32,940 nucleotides of DNA from Microlunatus antarcticus (GCF_014193425.1 NZ_JACHZG010000007.1:1-32940); one strand, 5' to 3'; shown: positions 21,730 through 30,388, numbered from the stretch's first letter. Program-made: numbers and translations. Notes: a model not told the origin generated them from the sequence alone.

Positions 21730-22917
21730 GTGAGCACCCGGGAGACCCTCGCCGGATCGCCCGACGTGCGGCGGACGAACCTCGCCGTGATGCTGCGGCA
21801 CCTCCACCTCGACGGACCGATGCGGCGGGCGGACCTGACCGAACGGCTCCGGCTGACGCGCAGCACGGTGGCCGGGCTGGTGGGCGAGCTCGGCCGCCTC
21901 GGCCTGGTCGAGCAGGCCGTGGCCGGGACATCCACGGTCCCGGCGGGCCGGGGGCGTCCCTCGCCGGTGGTCCGTCCGTGCCCGCTCGGGACCCAGGTGC
22001 TCGCCGCCGAGGTCCGGATCGACCAGGTCGAGGTCGCCCTCGTCGGGCTCGGCGGGACGGTGCTGCGCCGGGAGAGCCGACTCCTCACCGACCGTGACCC
22101 GCAGGCCACGGCCGACCTGCTCGCGGGCGTCGTACGGGGCCTCCTCGCCGACGCCCCAGGCCGGGTCGTGGGCCTCGGCGTCGCGGTCCCGGGGGTGGTC
22201 CGCCACGACGACGGGGACGTCCGTTTCGCCCCCAACCTGCGCTGGCGCGACGTCGGCCTGGGCGCGATGCTGGCCGAGCGCCTGCCCGGGACCGACGTCC
22301 AGGTCCTCAACGACGGCGACGCCGGCGCCCTGGCCGAGCACCTGCGTGGCGTGGCGCGTGGGTGGGGCGACGTCGTCTTCGTCGAGGGCGAGGTCGGCGT
22401 GGGCAGCGGCGTGATCATCGACGGCCGCCCCCTGGTCGGGGCCGGCGGCTACGCGGGCGAGCTGGGCCACATCGCGGTCGCGGGCCCGGCCGGGCGTCGC
22501 TGCCGCTGCGGCTCGTACGGGTGCTGGGAGACCGAGATCGGCCGGGACGCGCTGACCCGGGCGCTCGGGCTGGGCCCGGACGTCTCGCGCCGCACGCTCG
22601 TCGCCGCGCTGCACGCCCCCCGCACCGACCTGGCCGCCCGGCTGGACAAGGTCGCGTACCACCTCGGGGCCGGGCTCGCCGTCGTGGTGAACGTCTTCAA
22701 CCCCCGGCTCATCGTGCTCGGCGGCCTGCTGCGCGAGGTCTACCCGCGGGTGTCGGGGGAGGTGCGGCGCGCCATGCTGGCCGGCGCCCTGACCGCGCCG
22801 GCGGAGCAGGTCAGGCTGGTGCTGCCCGAGCTCGGCGACGACGCCGTGCTCCTGGGCGCGGCCGAGACGGTCTGGCAGCGCGTGCTGCTCGACCCGGTCG
22901 GGGCCCTCGGCGGCTGA
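21730..22917 (+). CDS. Second ROK family transcriptional regulator
   Basis: A 395-aa regulator that begins 10 bp after xylH at GTG 21730 with no strong ribosome site, so it probably depends on readthrough from the operon. The HTH (about 15-65) includes RRADLTERLRLTRSTVAGLVGEL. The ROK domain has VEGEVGVGSG (218-227), GELGHI (243-248, His247) and zinc motif CRCGSYGC (258-265). The motif that reads ENDVNA in the upstream ROK is LNDGDAGA here, so sugar handling may differ. It ends 20 bp from the convergent nagB. It may control xylFGH, nagB's operon or both; sequence does not decide. Confidence 0.88.
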   Translation: MSTRETLAGSPDVRRTNLAVMLRHLHLDGPMRRADLTERLRLTRSTVAGLVGELGRLGLVEQAVAGTSTVPAGRGRPSPVVRPCPLGTQVLAAEVRIDQVEVALVGLGGTVLRRESRLLTDRDPQATADLLAGVVRGLLADAPGRVVGLGVAVPGVVRHDDGDVRFAPNLRWRDVGLGAMLAERLPGTDVQVLNDGDAGALAEHLRGVARGWGDVVFVEGEVGVGSGVIIDGRPLVGAGGYAGELGHIAVAGPAGRRCRCGSYGCWETEIGRDALTRALGLGPDVSRRTLVAALHAPRTDLAARLDKVAYHLGAGLAVVVNVFNPRLIVLGGLLREVYPRVSGEVRRAMLAGALTAPAEQVRLVLPELGDDAVLLGAAETVWQRVLLDPVGALGG

Positions 22918-22937
22918 CGCGGCGAGCGGGGGCCGGG

Positions 22938-23720
22938 CTAGAGCTGCTGCCAGGCCGGCTTGTTGGCGTACGTCCAGCGGTAGTAGTCGGCGAGCTTCAG
23001 GTCGGCCGCCGCCGCCTCGTCGACCACCAAGGTCACGCGTCGGTGGTGCTGCAGGATCGACGCCGGGCACATGCTCGTCACGGGGCCCTCGACCGCGGCC
23101 GCGACCGCCGCCGCCTTCTGCGGGCCCTGGGCCACGAGCAGCAGCTCGCGCGCCTCGGAGATCGTGCCGAGGCCCTGCGTCAGGCAGTGGGTCGGGACCT
23201 CGTCGGGGGTGTCGAAGAAGCGGGCGTTGTCGGCCCGGGTGCGCTCGGTGAGGGTCTTGATGCGGGTCCGCGAGGCGAAGGACGAGGTGGGCTCGTTGAA
23301 GCCGACGTGCCCGTTGGCCCCGATGCCGAGGATCTGCAGGTCGACCCCGCCGGCGGCGCGGATGGCCTCCTCGTAGCGCTCGCACGCCTGCTCGACGTCG
23401 GCGGCGCGGCCGTCGGGCACCTGGACCCGAGCGGGGTCGAGACGCAGCGGGACGGTGACCTCGCGGTGGATCACCGCCGCGTACGACTCCGGGTGCTCGG
23501 CCGGGATCCCCACGTACTCGTCGAGCGCGAAGCCGGAGACCCGGCTCGTGTCGAGCGACCCGTCGCGGACGTGGGCGGCGAGGGCCGCGTAGATGGCCAG
23601 CGGCGACGAGCCGGTGGCCAGGCCGAGCACGGCGTCCGGCTTGCGCGTCACCAGCTGGGAGATCTTCCGGGCGGCCAGCAGGCCGACCTCGGCCGCCGAG
23701 GGCAGGATCACGATTTCCAT
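22938..23720 (-). CDS. nagB: Glucosamine-6-phosphate deaminase
   Basis: A 260-aa enzyme that converts GlcN-6-P to fructose-6-P and ammonia, the step that feeds amino sugars into glycolysis. LGLATGSSPLAIY (32-44) is the phosphate-binding start, FALDEYVG (64-71) carries catalytic Asp67 and GIGANGHVGFNEP (132-144) has His138 and Glu143. The residue before GH is Asn, as in Gram-positive NagB, while E. coli has Asp. I chose ATG 23720; a GTG two codons earlier is possible. It is the last gene of nagA - acyltransferase - GH3 - nagB, 28 bp after the GH3 stop. Confidence 0.95.
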   Translation of the reverse strand: MEIVILPSAAEVGLLAARKISQLVTRKPDAVLGLATGSSPLAIYAALAAHVRDGSLDTSRVSGFALDEYVGIPAEHPESYAAVIHREVTVPLRLDPARVQVPDGRAADVEQACERYEEAIRAAGGVDLQILGIGANGHVGFNEPTSSFASRTRIKTLTERTRADNARFFDTPDEVPTHCLTQGLGTISEARELLLVAQGPQKAAAVAAAVEGPVTSMCPASILQHHRRVTLVVDEAAAADLKLADYYRWTYANKPAWQQL

Positions 23721-23748
23721 CGCCACGAACCCTAGCGGTCGGCCCCGC

Positions 23749-25188
23749 TCAGCCCGCGTCGATCCAGCTCAGGAGGGCCCGCCCGACCCGGCGGGAGGCG
23801 CCGAACGTGGCGACGTCGGCGTACGCGCGGTCGGGCGAGGGCCAGCCGAGGTCGACGACCAGCACGTCGTGGGTCGTACGGAGGCGGTCGACGGTCGCCC
23901 GGGCCTCGGGGTGACGGTGGACGTCCCGGCCCAGGACCAGGACCGGCCGCGTCCCGAGGACGTCGAGGTCGAGCGCGTCGCCGGGGTGCACGACCACCTC
24001 GCCGTGGTCGGCGAGGTCGGGACCCCACGGGACGACGCCGACGGCGATGTTCGGCCGGTCCTCGAGCCGGACGACGGTGAAGCCGTCGGTCGCCCGCCGA
24101 CGCCAGTCGATCGCGCGCCGGCCGTGGTCGAAGGTGCCCGCGAGGTCGACGTCGTCGAGCGGGAGGGCGGGGACGACCTCGGGGACCGGGTGCGCCGCCC
24201 GCGACGCGGTCAGCGCGTCGGCCATGGCGTGGACCCGCCCGGCGGCCTCCGGAACGCGCCCGGCGGGCAGGGACCCGTCGGCGACCGCCGCCCGCACGGC
24301 CCGGACGATCGCCTCGACCTGCTCGTCGGTGTTGTCGTTGCCCAGGCACAGCAGGTCGCAGCCGGCGGCCAGCGCGCGGACCGCGCTCTCCGGCGTCCCG
24401 CCCGGGTGGGTGGCGCCGGCCATGTCGAGCGCGTCGGTGACGAGCACACCGGTGAAGCCGAGCTCCTCGCGCAGCAGCCCGGTGGAGATCGCCCGGCTGA
24501 ACGTCGCCGCCGCGGCCGGGTCGACCTGCGGGAACAGCAGGTGCGACGTCATGACCGCGACCGTCCCGGCCTCGACCGCCGCGGTGAACGGCACCAGCTC
24601 CCGGGCCCGCAGCTCGTCGGGCGAGCGGTCGACCACCGGCAGCGCCAGGTGCGAGTCGGTCGCCGTGTCCCCGTGCCCGGGGAAGTGCTTGGCCGTCGCA
24701 CCGATCCCGGTGCTCTGCACCCCGCGCGTCCACGCCGCGCCGTGGCGGGCCACGAGGTCGGCCTCCGCGCCGAAGCTGCGGACGCCGATGACCGGGTTGT
24801 CGGGGTCGTCGTTGACGTCGACGTCGGGGGCGAAGGTCAGCGTGCAGCCCGTCCTGCGCAGCGCCCAGCCGACGTCCGCGCCGACCGCCTCGGTCAGCTC
24901 GAGGTCGTCCAGCCGGCCGAGCACGGCGTTGCCGGGATAGGGCGAGCCGACGTCGGCGAAGAGCCGGGTGACGTCGCCGCCCTCCTCGTCGAGGGCGATG
25001 ACCGCGCGCGGGTTGGCGTCGAGGATCTCGGCGTTCAGCGCGGCGAGCTGCGCGTGGTCGGCGATGTTCCGGGCGAAGAGGCAGACACCGCCGAGGCCGC
25101 CACGCAGCCGCCGCCGGACCCAGTCCGGGAGCGTGGTCCCGGTGAAGCCGGGCAGGAGCGTGGGCAGCACGTCCACGCCGTCGGTCAT
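23749..25188 (-). CDS. GH3 beta-N-acetylglucosaminidase (NagZ/Nag3-like)
   Basis: A 479-aa GH3 enzyme. The barrel domain has ALDEEGGDVTR (65-75), the NagZ-type catalytic loop KHFPGHGDTATDSH (167-180) with the Asp178/His180 acid-base dyad, and the nucleophile Asp252 in VTDALDM. A C-terminal alpha/beta domain (about 350-479) follows, absent from short Gram-negative NagZ. There is no signal peptide, so it acts in the cytoplasm on GlcNAc disaccharides or GlcNAc-MurNAc. Cellulomonas fimi Nag3, of the same group, was reported to work as a phosphorylase, so GlcNAc-1-P may be a product. ATG 25188 overlaps the acyltransferase stop (ATGA). Confidence 0.9.
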   Translation of the reverse strand: MTDGVDVLPTLLPGFTGTTLPDWVRRRLRGGLGGVCLFARNIADHAQLAALNAEILDANPRAVIALDEEGGDVTRLFADVGSPYPGNAVLGRLDDLELTEAVGADVGWALRRTGCTLTFAPDVDVNDDPDNPVIGVRSFGAEADLVARHGAAWTRGVQSTGIGATAKHFPGHGDTATDSHLALPVVDRSPDELRARELVPFTAAVEAGTVAVMTSHLLFPQVDPAAAATFSRAISTGLLREELGFTGVLVTDALDMAGATHPGGTPESAVRALAAGCDLLCLGNDNTDEQVEAIVRAVRAAVADGSLPAGRVPEAAGRVHAMADALTASRAAHPVPEVVPALPLDDVDLAGTFDHGRRAIDWRRRATDGFTVVRLEDRPNIAVGVVPWGPDLADHGEVVVHPGDALDLDVLGTRPVLVLGRDVHRHPEARATVDRLRTTHDVLVVDLGWPSPDRAYADVATFGASRRVGRALLSWIDAG

Positions 25189-26090
25189 CGGACGAGCCGC
25201 CCCTCGGGCGCGTGCCAGTGCTCCCCCGCCCGCCAGACCGCCAGCACGGCCCGCTGCAGGCCGGACGTCGGCGTCAGCGTCGCGAGGTCGGTGGCGGCGA
25301 AGGTGCCGGCCCGCGCGAAGCCGAAGAACAGCGCGTCGTCGTCGCCGACCGCGGGCTCGCCGTAGATCCGCCAGCGCTGCTGGAAGGCGGCCAGGTTGGA
25401 TCCGGGCAGCAGCTCCGGCAGGCGGGGGTCGAGCATCCAGCTGTGGCAGTGGACGCCCTGCACCGGGTGCTCGGGGAAGTGGGCGGCGAAGAAGGGCAGC
25501 GCCGCGGCGAACGAGGCCTCCACGTCGGCCGCCGTCAGCCCGTCACCGCGCGGGATGTGGGTCGAGAGGACCCACTCCTCCCCCGTCCCGTCGACGGTGC
25601 GCTGCCGCTCGAGGTCGAACTGCAGCCGCCCGAGGCGGTAGAGGGCGCCCGACCAGACCCAGCCGGCCTCCCACCCGTACGTCGCGAGCCCGAAGCTGCC
25701 GTGCACCAGCCGGTGCACCCGGGTCTGCTGCCCGAGGTCGGCGAGGGTGGCCGCGGAGACGTCGGCCGGGACGCCCCGCGCGGCGTGGAAGGCGGCGACC
25801 GACGGTGCGGTCACGAGCAGCGCGAGCAGCGGCAGGACCCCGTCGGCGTCGAGGTCGAGGCCCGCCCAGACCGGGCCGCTGTCGCTGGGCGGCAGCACCC
25901 CGACGCGGTCCACGAGCCGGTCGGCGGCGGTGGTGATGGTCGTCAGCTCGTCGGGGCGGTCGAGCGCGGCCGCCGCCGCGGCCCGCACCTCCGTCGCGTC
26001 GCCGGGGTCGAACCCCAGCGCGTCCAGCCGCCGGGCCAGGTCGGGAGCGGCGAGCGCGGCCCGGACGTCGGCGCGTACGGGCGTGGTCAC
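25185..26090 (-). CDS. GNAT-like two-domain acyltransferase family protein of unknown function
   Basis: A 301-aa soluble protein. It looks like the family with an N-acyltransferase N-terminal domain (about 1-130) and a GNAT-like C-terminal domain (about 135-295). Visible landmarks are YRLGRLQFDL (151-160), STHIPRGDGLT (177-187) and CHSWMLDPRLPELLPGSN (215-232). The CHSW...P.L..LLP..SN block is the most distinctive part. The reaction is not known to me. It is locked between nagA and the GH3 gene by GTGA and ATGA overlaps, so its expression is tied to amino-sugar breakdown; a sugar or muropeptide amine as acyl acceptor is a guess. Confidence 0.7.
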   Translation of the reverse strand: MTTPVRADVRAALAAPDLARRLDALGFDPGDATEVRAAAAAALDRPDELTTITTAADRLVDRVGVLPPSDSGPVWAGLDLDADGVLPLLALLVTAPSVAAFHAARGVPADVSAATLADLGQQTRVHRLVHGSFGLATYGWEAGWVWSGALYRLGRLQFDLERQRTVDGTGEEWVLSTHIPRGDGLTAADVEASFAAALPFFAAHFPEHPVQGVHCHSWMLDPRLPELLPGSNLAAFQQRWRIYGEPAVGDDDALFFGFARAGTFAATDLATLTPTSGLQRAVLAVWRAGEHWHAPEGRLVR

Positions 26091-27232
26091 GCGGCCTCGA
26101 GCCACCGGCCGCGGCGCATGACCCGCTGCAACGTGCCCCGGTCGTCGACCAGGCACAGGTCGGCCGGCCCGCCCGCCTCCACGGTCCCGGCGTCGAGCCC
26201 GTAGTGCCGGGCCGCGTTGGTCGAGGCGAACCGCGCGGTCGCGGCCAGGTCGCCCGTGATCGCCGCGACCAGCGCGAAGGCGCGGGCGGTCGTCAGCGTC
26301 GAGCCGGCGATCGACCCGGGCGTGCCGTCGTCGGTCAGGAGCCGGGCCTGGCCGTCGACGACGCGGACGTCGAGGGCGCCGAGGCGGTACGGGCCGTCGG
26401 GCATGCCGGCGGCCACCATCGCGTCGGTGACCAGGACGACCCCGTCCGGCCCGGCGGCGGCGAGCGCCATGCGGAGCACCTCCTCGGCGACGTGGAACCC
26501 GTCGGCGATGAGCTCCGCGGCCACCCGGGGGTCGGTCAGCAGGCGCGGCACCGGACCCGGTCGGCGGTGGTGGATCGGCGTCATGGCGTTGAAGACGTGG
26601 GTGCCGACGTCCGCACCGGCGTCGAGCGCGCGGGCGACCATGGCGTCGTCCGCCGCCGTGTGCCCGACCGCGACCCGGACGCCGGACGCCACGAAGCGGC
26701 GTACGGCGTCGAGCCCGCCGGGGAGCTCGGGGGCCAGGGTCACCAGCCGCAGGGTGCCGCGGCCCGCCTCGACGAGGCGGTCCACGGTGGCCGGGCCGGG
26801 GGCACGCAGGAGGTCCTGCTGGTGGGCGCCGGGCTGCTCGACCGAGAGGAACGGTCCCTCGAGGTGCACCCCGGCCAGGTGGCCGTCGTCGACGAGGTCG
26901 GCGAGCACGTCCAGCTGGGCGGCGAGGTCGTCCAGCGAGGCGGTGACCAGGCTGGCGAAGCTCGTGGTGGTGCCGTTCCGGGCGTGGAAGTCGAGGCCGG
27001 CGAGGATCGCGTCAGCGTCGCCGGAGGCGTAGTCGTGCCCACCGCCGCCGTGCACGTGGGTGTCGACGAAGCCGGGGACGACCCAGCCGCCGAGCCGTTC
27101 GGCGCGCTCGTCGCCGTTGTTGGGGTGCACCGCGGACACCCGGTCGCCCCGCACCTCGACCACGGCGTCGTCGACGACGCCGGCGGGCGTGACGACATGG
27201 GCAGCACGGAACCGCTGGACGTCGTCGGTCAC
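26087..27232 (-). CDS. nagA: N-acetylglucosamine-6-phosphate deacetylase
   Basis: A 381-aa amidohydrolase that turns GlcNAc-6-P into GlcN-6-P and acetate. DTHVHGGGG (57-65) carries metal-site His59 and His61, GVHLEGPFLS (121-130) Glu125, VGHTAA (189-194) His191, GTHVFNAMTPIHHR (210-223) His212 and substrate contacts, and LVTDAM (267-272) catalytic Asp270. The likely start is GTG 27232, with only a weak ribosome site. It opens the four-gene operon ending in nagB. A sense -35/-10 pair was not identified in the 99-bp gap to pfpI. Confidence 0.95.
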   Translation of the reverse strand: MTDDVQRFRAAHVVTPAGVVDDAVVEVRGDRVSAVHPNNGDERAERLGGWVVPGFVDTHVHGGGGHDYASGDADAILAGLDFHARNGTTTSFASLVTASLDDLAAQLDVLADLVDDGHLAGVHLEGPFLSVEQPGAHQQDLLRAPGPATVDRLVEAGRGTLRLVTLAPELPGGLDAVRRFVASGVRVAVGHTAADDAMVARALDAGADVGTHVFNAMTPIHHRRPGPVPRLLTDPRVAAELIADGFHVAEEVLRMALAAAGPDGVVLVTDAMVAAGMPDGPYRLGALDVRVVDGQARLLTDDGTPGSIAGSTLTTARAFALVAAITGDLAATARFASTNAARHYGLDAGTVEAGGPADLCLVDDRGTLQRVMRRGRWLEAA

Positions 27233-27331
27233 CCGGTCAGGCTAAGGGGCCCCGCTGCCGGGTGGGGCAACCGCCCCGGTCGGTCGTGCGCGACCTATTA
27301 CCGTGGATGACCTACCGACGAGAGGACCGAG

Positions 27332-27889
27332 ATGGCAGACGAGCTGACCGGACGCACCGTGGCGTTCCTGATGGCGAACGCGGGCGTGGAGCAGGTCGAG
27401 CTGACCGGACCGCGCGACGCCCTGACGAAGGCCGGCGCGACCGTCGTCCTGATCGCGCCGGAGCGCGGGACGATCCAGGCGTTCGAGAACGACGTCGAGA
27501 AGGCGGACACCTTCGAGGCCGACCTCGCCGTGGCCGACGCGGACCCGGCCGACTACGACCTGCTGGTCCTGCCCGGCGGCACGACCAACCCGGACGCCCT
27601 CCGGCTGGACGAGGACGCGGTCGGCTTCGTCTCCGCGTTCGTCGGGGCCGGCAAGCCGGTCGGGGCGATCTGCCACGGCCCGTGGACGCTGGTCGAGGCC
27701 GACGTGCTCCGCGGCAAGACGCTGGCCAGCTGGCCGTCGCTGAAGACCGACGTCCGCAACGCCGGCGGCACCTGGCGCGACGAGCAGGTGTTCCGCTGCC
27801 CCGCGAACGGCTGGGTCCTGATCACCAGCCGCAACCCCGACGACATCCCCGCGTTCAGCGAGGCGCTGGTGGGCGAGCTGTCGGCGTAG
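27332..27889 (+). CDS. DJ-1/PfpI family protein
   Basis: A 185-aa type-1 glutamine-amidotransferase-like protein. Glu20, Cys114 and His115 form the DJ-1/PfpI nucleophile elbow (GAICHGPWTL, 111-120), and LVLPGGTTNPD is the conserved loop. Members act as stress-related hydrolases, glyoxalases or proposed deglycases; the sequence does not tell which. GAGAGGA precedes ATG 27332. It is divergent from nagA and separated from the amine operon by a strong hairpin, so it is probably a single-gene transcript. Confidence 0.92.
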   Translation: MADELTGRTVAFLMANAGVEQVELTGPRDALTKAGATVVLIAPERGTIQAFENDVEKADTFEADLAVADADPADYDLLVLPGGTTNPDALRLDEDAVGFVSAFVGAGKPVGAICHGPWTLVEADVLRGKTLASWPSLKTDVRNAGGTWRDEQVFRCPANGWVLITSRNPDDIPAFSEALVGELSA

Positions 27890-27902
27890 GGCTCCCCCGC
27901 CC

Positions 27903-27953
27903 GAACTTCTGTGCGGTTGACGACCTCTGGTGTCGTCAACCGCCCAGAAGTTC
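27903..27953. terminator. 22-bp inverted repeat after pfpI
   Basis: The arms 27903-27924 and 27932-27953 pair at 21 of 22 positions around a 7-base loop CTCTGGT. It begins 13 bases after the pfpI stop. It likely ends that transcript but lacks a U-tract, and its length suggests a repeat element as well. Confidence 0.6.
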
Positions 27954-27979
27954 TACGGCGACCCAGGACGGCTGGCGAT

Positions 27980-28029
27980 CAATGGTCTGAGGTCTGACCA
28001 TTGACGCGAGCGCTCGACCTCCGACAAGA
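27980..28029 (+). promoter_or_regulatory. GntR-type operator and promoter of the amine operon
   Basis: CAATGGTC (27980-27987) and GACCATTG (27996-28003) are perfect arms around 8 bp; inside lies AGGTCTGACCA, one base from the FadR-subfamily GntR consensus. The right arm overlaps TTGACG (28001-28006), a good -35, with CAAGAT 18 bp on as a weak -10. A FadR-type regulator encoded in the operon (29650) would repress here. Confidence 0.6.
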
Positions 28030-28066
28030 TCACGGGCACCATCCCGCCGCGCGGAACGAGCTGCCC

Positions 28067-29653
28067 ATGACGAGCACACCCAGCGAGAAGCAGGTCGACC
28101 CTCCCCTCGACGCCGTCCTCGACGAGGACGCGAAGGCGCTGGCCGAGCTCGGCTACACCCAAGAGCTCCACCGCGGGATGTCGGGCTTCTCGAACTTCGC
28201 CGTCTCGTTCTCGATCATCTCGATCCTGGCCGGCTGCATCACCTCGTACGGGATCGCCCTCCGCTCGGGCGGACCGTCCACCCTCGTCCTCGGCTGGCTG
28301 ATCGTCGGGGTCCTGGTCCTTGCGGTCGCCGCCGCGATGGCCGAGGTCTGCTCCCGCTACCCGACCGCCGGCGGCCTGTACTTCTGGGCCGGTCGGCTGG
28401 CGAAGCGCAACCGACGCGAGTGGGCGTGGTTCACCGGCTGGTTCAACTTCCTCGGCGAGGTGGCCGTCACCGCGGCGATCGACTTCGGGTGCGCCACGAC
28501 GTGGATGGCGTTCATGAACCTGGTCTGGGGCGTCGAGGCCACCGCTCCGCTGACCTTCGGGCTTTTCGTGATCATCATCGTCGTCCACGCCCTGCTCAAC
28601 GTCTTCGGCGTCAACCTCGTCAGCCTGCTGTCCAGCGTCTCCGCCTGGTGGCACGTCGGCGGCGTCCTGATCATCGTCGGCGCCCTGTGGATCCTCCCGG
28701 AGAAGCACCAGTCGGTGTCCTGGACCCTCACCGGCTTCCACAACGAGACCGGCTGGGCCTTCACGCCCTACGTCTTCCTGCTCGGCCTGCTGATGGCGCA
28801 GTACACCTACACGGGCTACGACGCCTCGGCCCACGTGGCGGAGGAGACCAAGAACGCGGCCAAGGCCGCCCCGCGGGGCATCGTCACCAGCGTGCTGGTG
28901 TCGGTCATCGGCGGCTTCATCCTGCTCTACTCGATCACCGCGGCGATCACGGACCGCAGCGAGGAGGGCCTGGCCAAGCTCTCGGAGTCGGCCACCGGGC
29001 TGCCGCCGGCGCAGATCTTCCTCGACTCCCTGAACAGCCCCGGCGTGGCCAAGTTCCTGCTCTTCATCGTCTGCGTCGCCCAGTTCTTCTGCGGCATGGC
29101 GTCGGTCACCGCCAACTCGCGGATGTCGTACGCGTTCTCCCGCGACAACGCGCTGCCGGGCTCGCGGATCTGGGCCAAGGTCAACCCGCGCACGGGCACG
29201 CCGACCAACTCGATCTGGCTCTGCGTGGTGCTGTCGATCATCCTGGCCTCGCCCGCGCTGGTCAGCTCGACGGCGTACTTCGCGGTCACCTCGATCGCCG
29301 TCATCGGGCTCTACATCGCCTACGTCATCCCCGTGCTGCTGCGCCGGCTGAACCGCGACTTCACGCCCGGCCCCTGGAACCTCGGGCGGTGGAGCGGGCT
29401 GATCGGCTGGGTCGCGGTCGTCTGGGTCGTGATCATCTGCATCCTCTTCGTCCTGCCGCCGGTTTCTCCCGTCGACGTCAGCACGTTCAACTACGCGCCG
29501 GTCGCCGTGCTCGTGGTGCTCGCGTTCGCGTTCGTCAGCTGGCACGTGAAGGGCAAGAAGAGCTTCATGAACAGCCCGCCCGTCGCCGAGGCCGAGCCGC
29601 CCGCCGCCGCGAGCAGCGGCAGCAGCGCCGGTTCGACACCGGGCACCAGGTGA
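28067..29653 (+). CDS. APC superfamily amino acid/amine permease
   Basis: A 528-aa integral membrane protein with about 12 helices. ELHRGMSGFSNFAVSFSIISILAG near residue 40 is the typical first helix of the amino acid/choline transporter group, and SRYPTAGGLYFWAGRL (about 100-115) is the conserved loop after helix 2. TYTGYDASAHVAEET and SYAFSRDNALPGSRIWAKV follow in the usual order. ATG 28067 has GGAACGAG upstream; an earlier start at 28001 lies inside the operator/promoter. Relatives move GABA, polyamines, ethanolamine or amino acids. The ligase and dehydrogenase downstream point to an amine. The stop overlaps the GntR start (GTGA). Confidence 0.88.
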   Translation: MTSTPSEKQVDPPLDAVLDEDAKALAELGYTQELHRGMSGFSNFAVSFSIISILAGCITSYGIALRSGGPSTLVLGWLIVGVLVLAVAAAMAEVCSRYPTAGGLYFWAGRLAKRNRREWAWFTGWFNFLGEVAVTAAIDFGCATTWMAFMNLVWGVEATAPLTFGLFVIIIVVHALLNVFGVNLVSLLSSVSAWWHVGGVLIIVGALWILPEKHQSVSWTLTGFHNETGWAFTPYVFLLGLLMAQYTYTGYDASAHVAEETKNAAKAAPRGIVTSVLVSVIGGFILLYSITAAITDRSEEGLAKLSESATGLPPAQIFLDSLNSPGVAKFLLFIVCVAQFFCGMASVTANSRMSYAFSRDNALPGSRIWAKVNPRTGTPTNSIWLCVVLSIILASPALVSSTAYFAVTSIAVIGLYIAYVIPVLLRRLNRDFTPGPWNLGRWSGLIGWVAVVWVVIICILFVLPPVSPVDVSTFNYAPVAVLVVLAFAFVSWHVKGKKSFMNSPPVAEAEPPAAASSGSSAGSTPGTR

Positions 29654-30378
29654 GCGACCTGCTCGACCTGGGTCCCGACCTCCTCGCCCCGTCCGGGGGC
29701 ACCGGCCGGCACGCCTTCGAGGGCTGCGTGGAGCGCCTGGCCACGGCGATCCGGCTCGGCGTCTACCCGTACGGGAGCACGCTGCCCCCCGAGCGCGAGC
29801 TCGCCGGCCTGCTCGGGGTGTCCCGGGCGACGGTGCGGGAGGCGATCGGGGCGCTGCGCTCGGCCGGCATGGTGCGCACCACGCGCGGGCGCGGCGGCGG
29901 GACCGTCGTCGACCGCGAGCCGGCCGTGCCCGGGAGCGAGCCGGCCGCCGCGGAGGCGCGACGACCCGAGCTGCTCGACGCGCTCGTCTTCCGCCGCGTG
30001 GTGGAGCCCGGTGCGTGCTTCGTCGCGGCCTCGACGCCGCTGACCACGGCCGACCTCGACGCGCTGCACGCCGCCCACGACGAGGTCCGTACGGCCGCGG
30101 GTCCCGCGGAGCACCGCCAGGCCGACGCCCGGCTGCACCTGGTCCTGGCCGCCCTCAGCGGTTCGGCCTCTCTGGTCGAAGCGGTGACACGGGTCCAGGC
30201 CGCGGTGCACGAGATGCTGCTCGCGATCCCGGTCCTGCCCGTGAACATCGAGCACTCCAGCGCGCAGCACGCGGCGATCGTCGCCGCGGTCGAGGCGGGT
30301 CGGCCCGAGCCGGCGCGCCAGGCGATGGAGGAGCACTGCGACGACACGGCGGCGCTGCTGCGAGGGTTGATCAGATGA
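29650..30378 (+). CDS. GntR family regulator, FadR subfamily (FCD domain)
   Basis: A 242-aa regulator. The winged HTH has LPPERELAGLLGVSRATVREAIGALRSAGMV (about 45-75) followed by TRGRGGGTVV. The helical FCD ligand domain (about 100-235) includes ADARLHLVLAALSGS and the late block AIVAAVEAGRPEPARQAMEEHCD, with Asp/His metal-site positions. GTG 29650 overlaps the permease stop. It is expected to repress the operon from the palindrome at 27980-28003 and to be released by the transported amine or a product. Confidence 0.9.
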   Translation: MSDLLDLGPDLLAPSGGTGRHAFEGCVERLATAIRLGVYPYGSTLPPERELAGLLGVSRATVREAIGALRSAGMVRTTRGRGGGTVVDREPAVPGSEPAAAEARRPELLDALVFRRVVEPGACFVAASTPLTTADLDALHAAHDEVRTAAGPAEHRQADARLHLVLAALSGSASLVEAVTRVQAAVHEMLLAIPVLPVNIEHSSAQHAAIVAAVEAGRPEPARQAMEEHCDDTAALLRGLIR

Positions 30379-30388
30379 GGGGATCCGC

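Noticed and set aside
23593-25365. Long plus-strand frame across nagB and GH3
   Set aside because: It spans two real genes on the other strand and has shadow composition.
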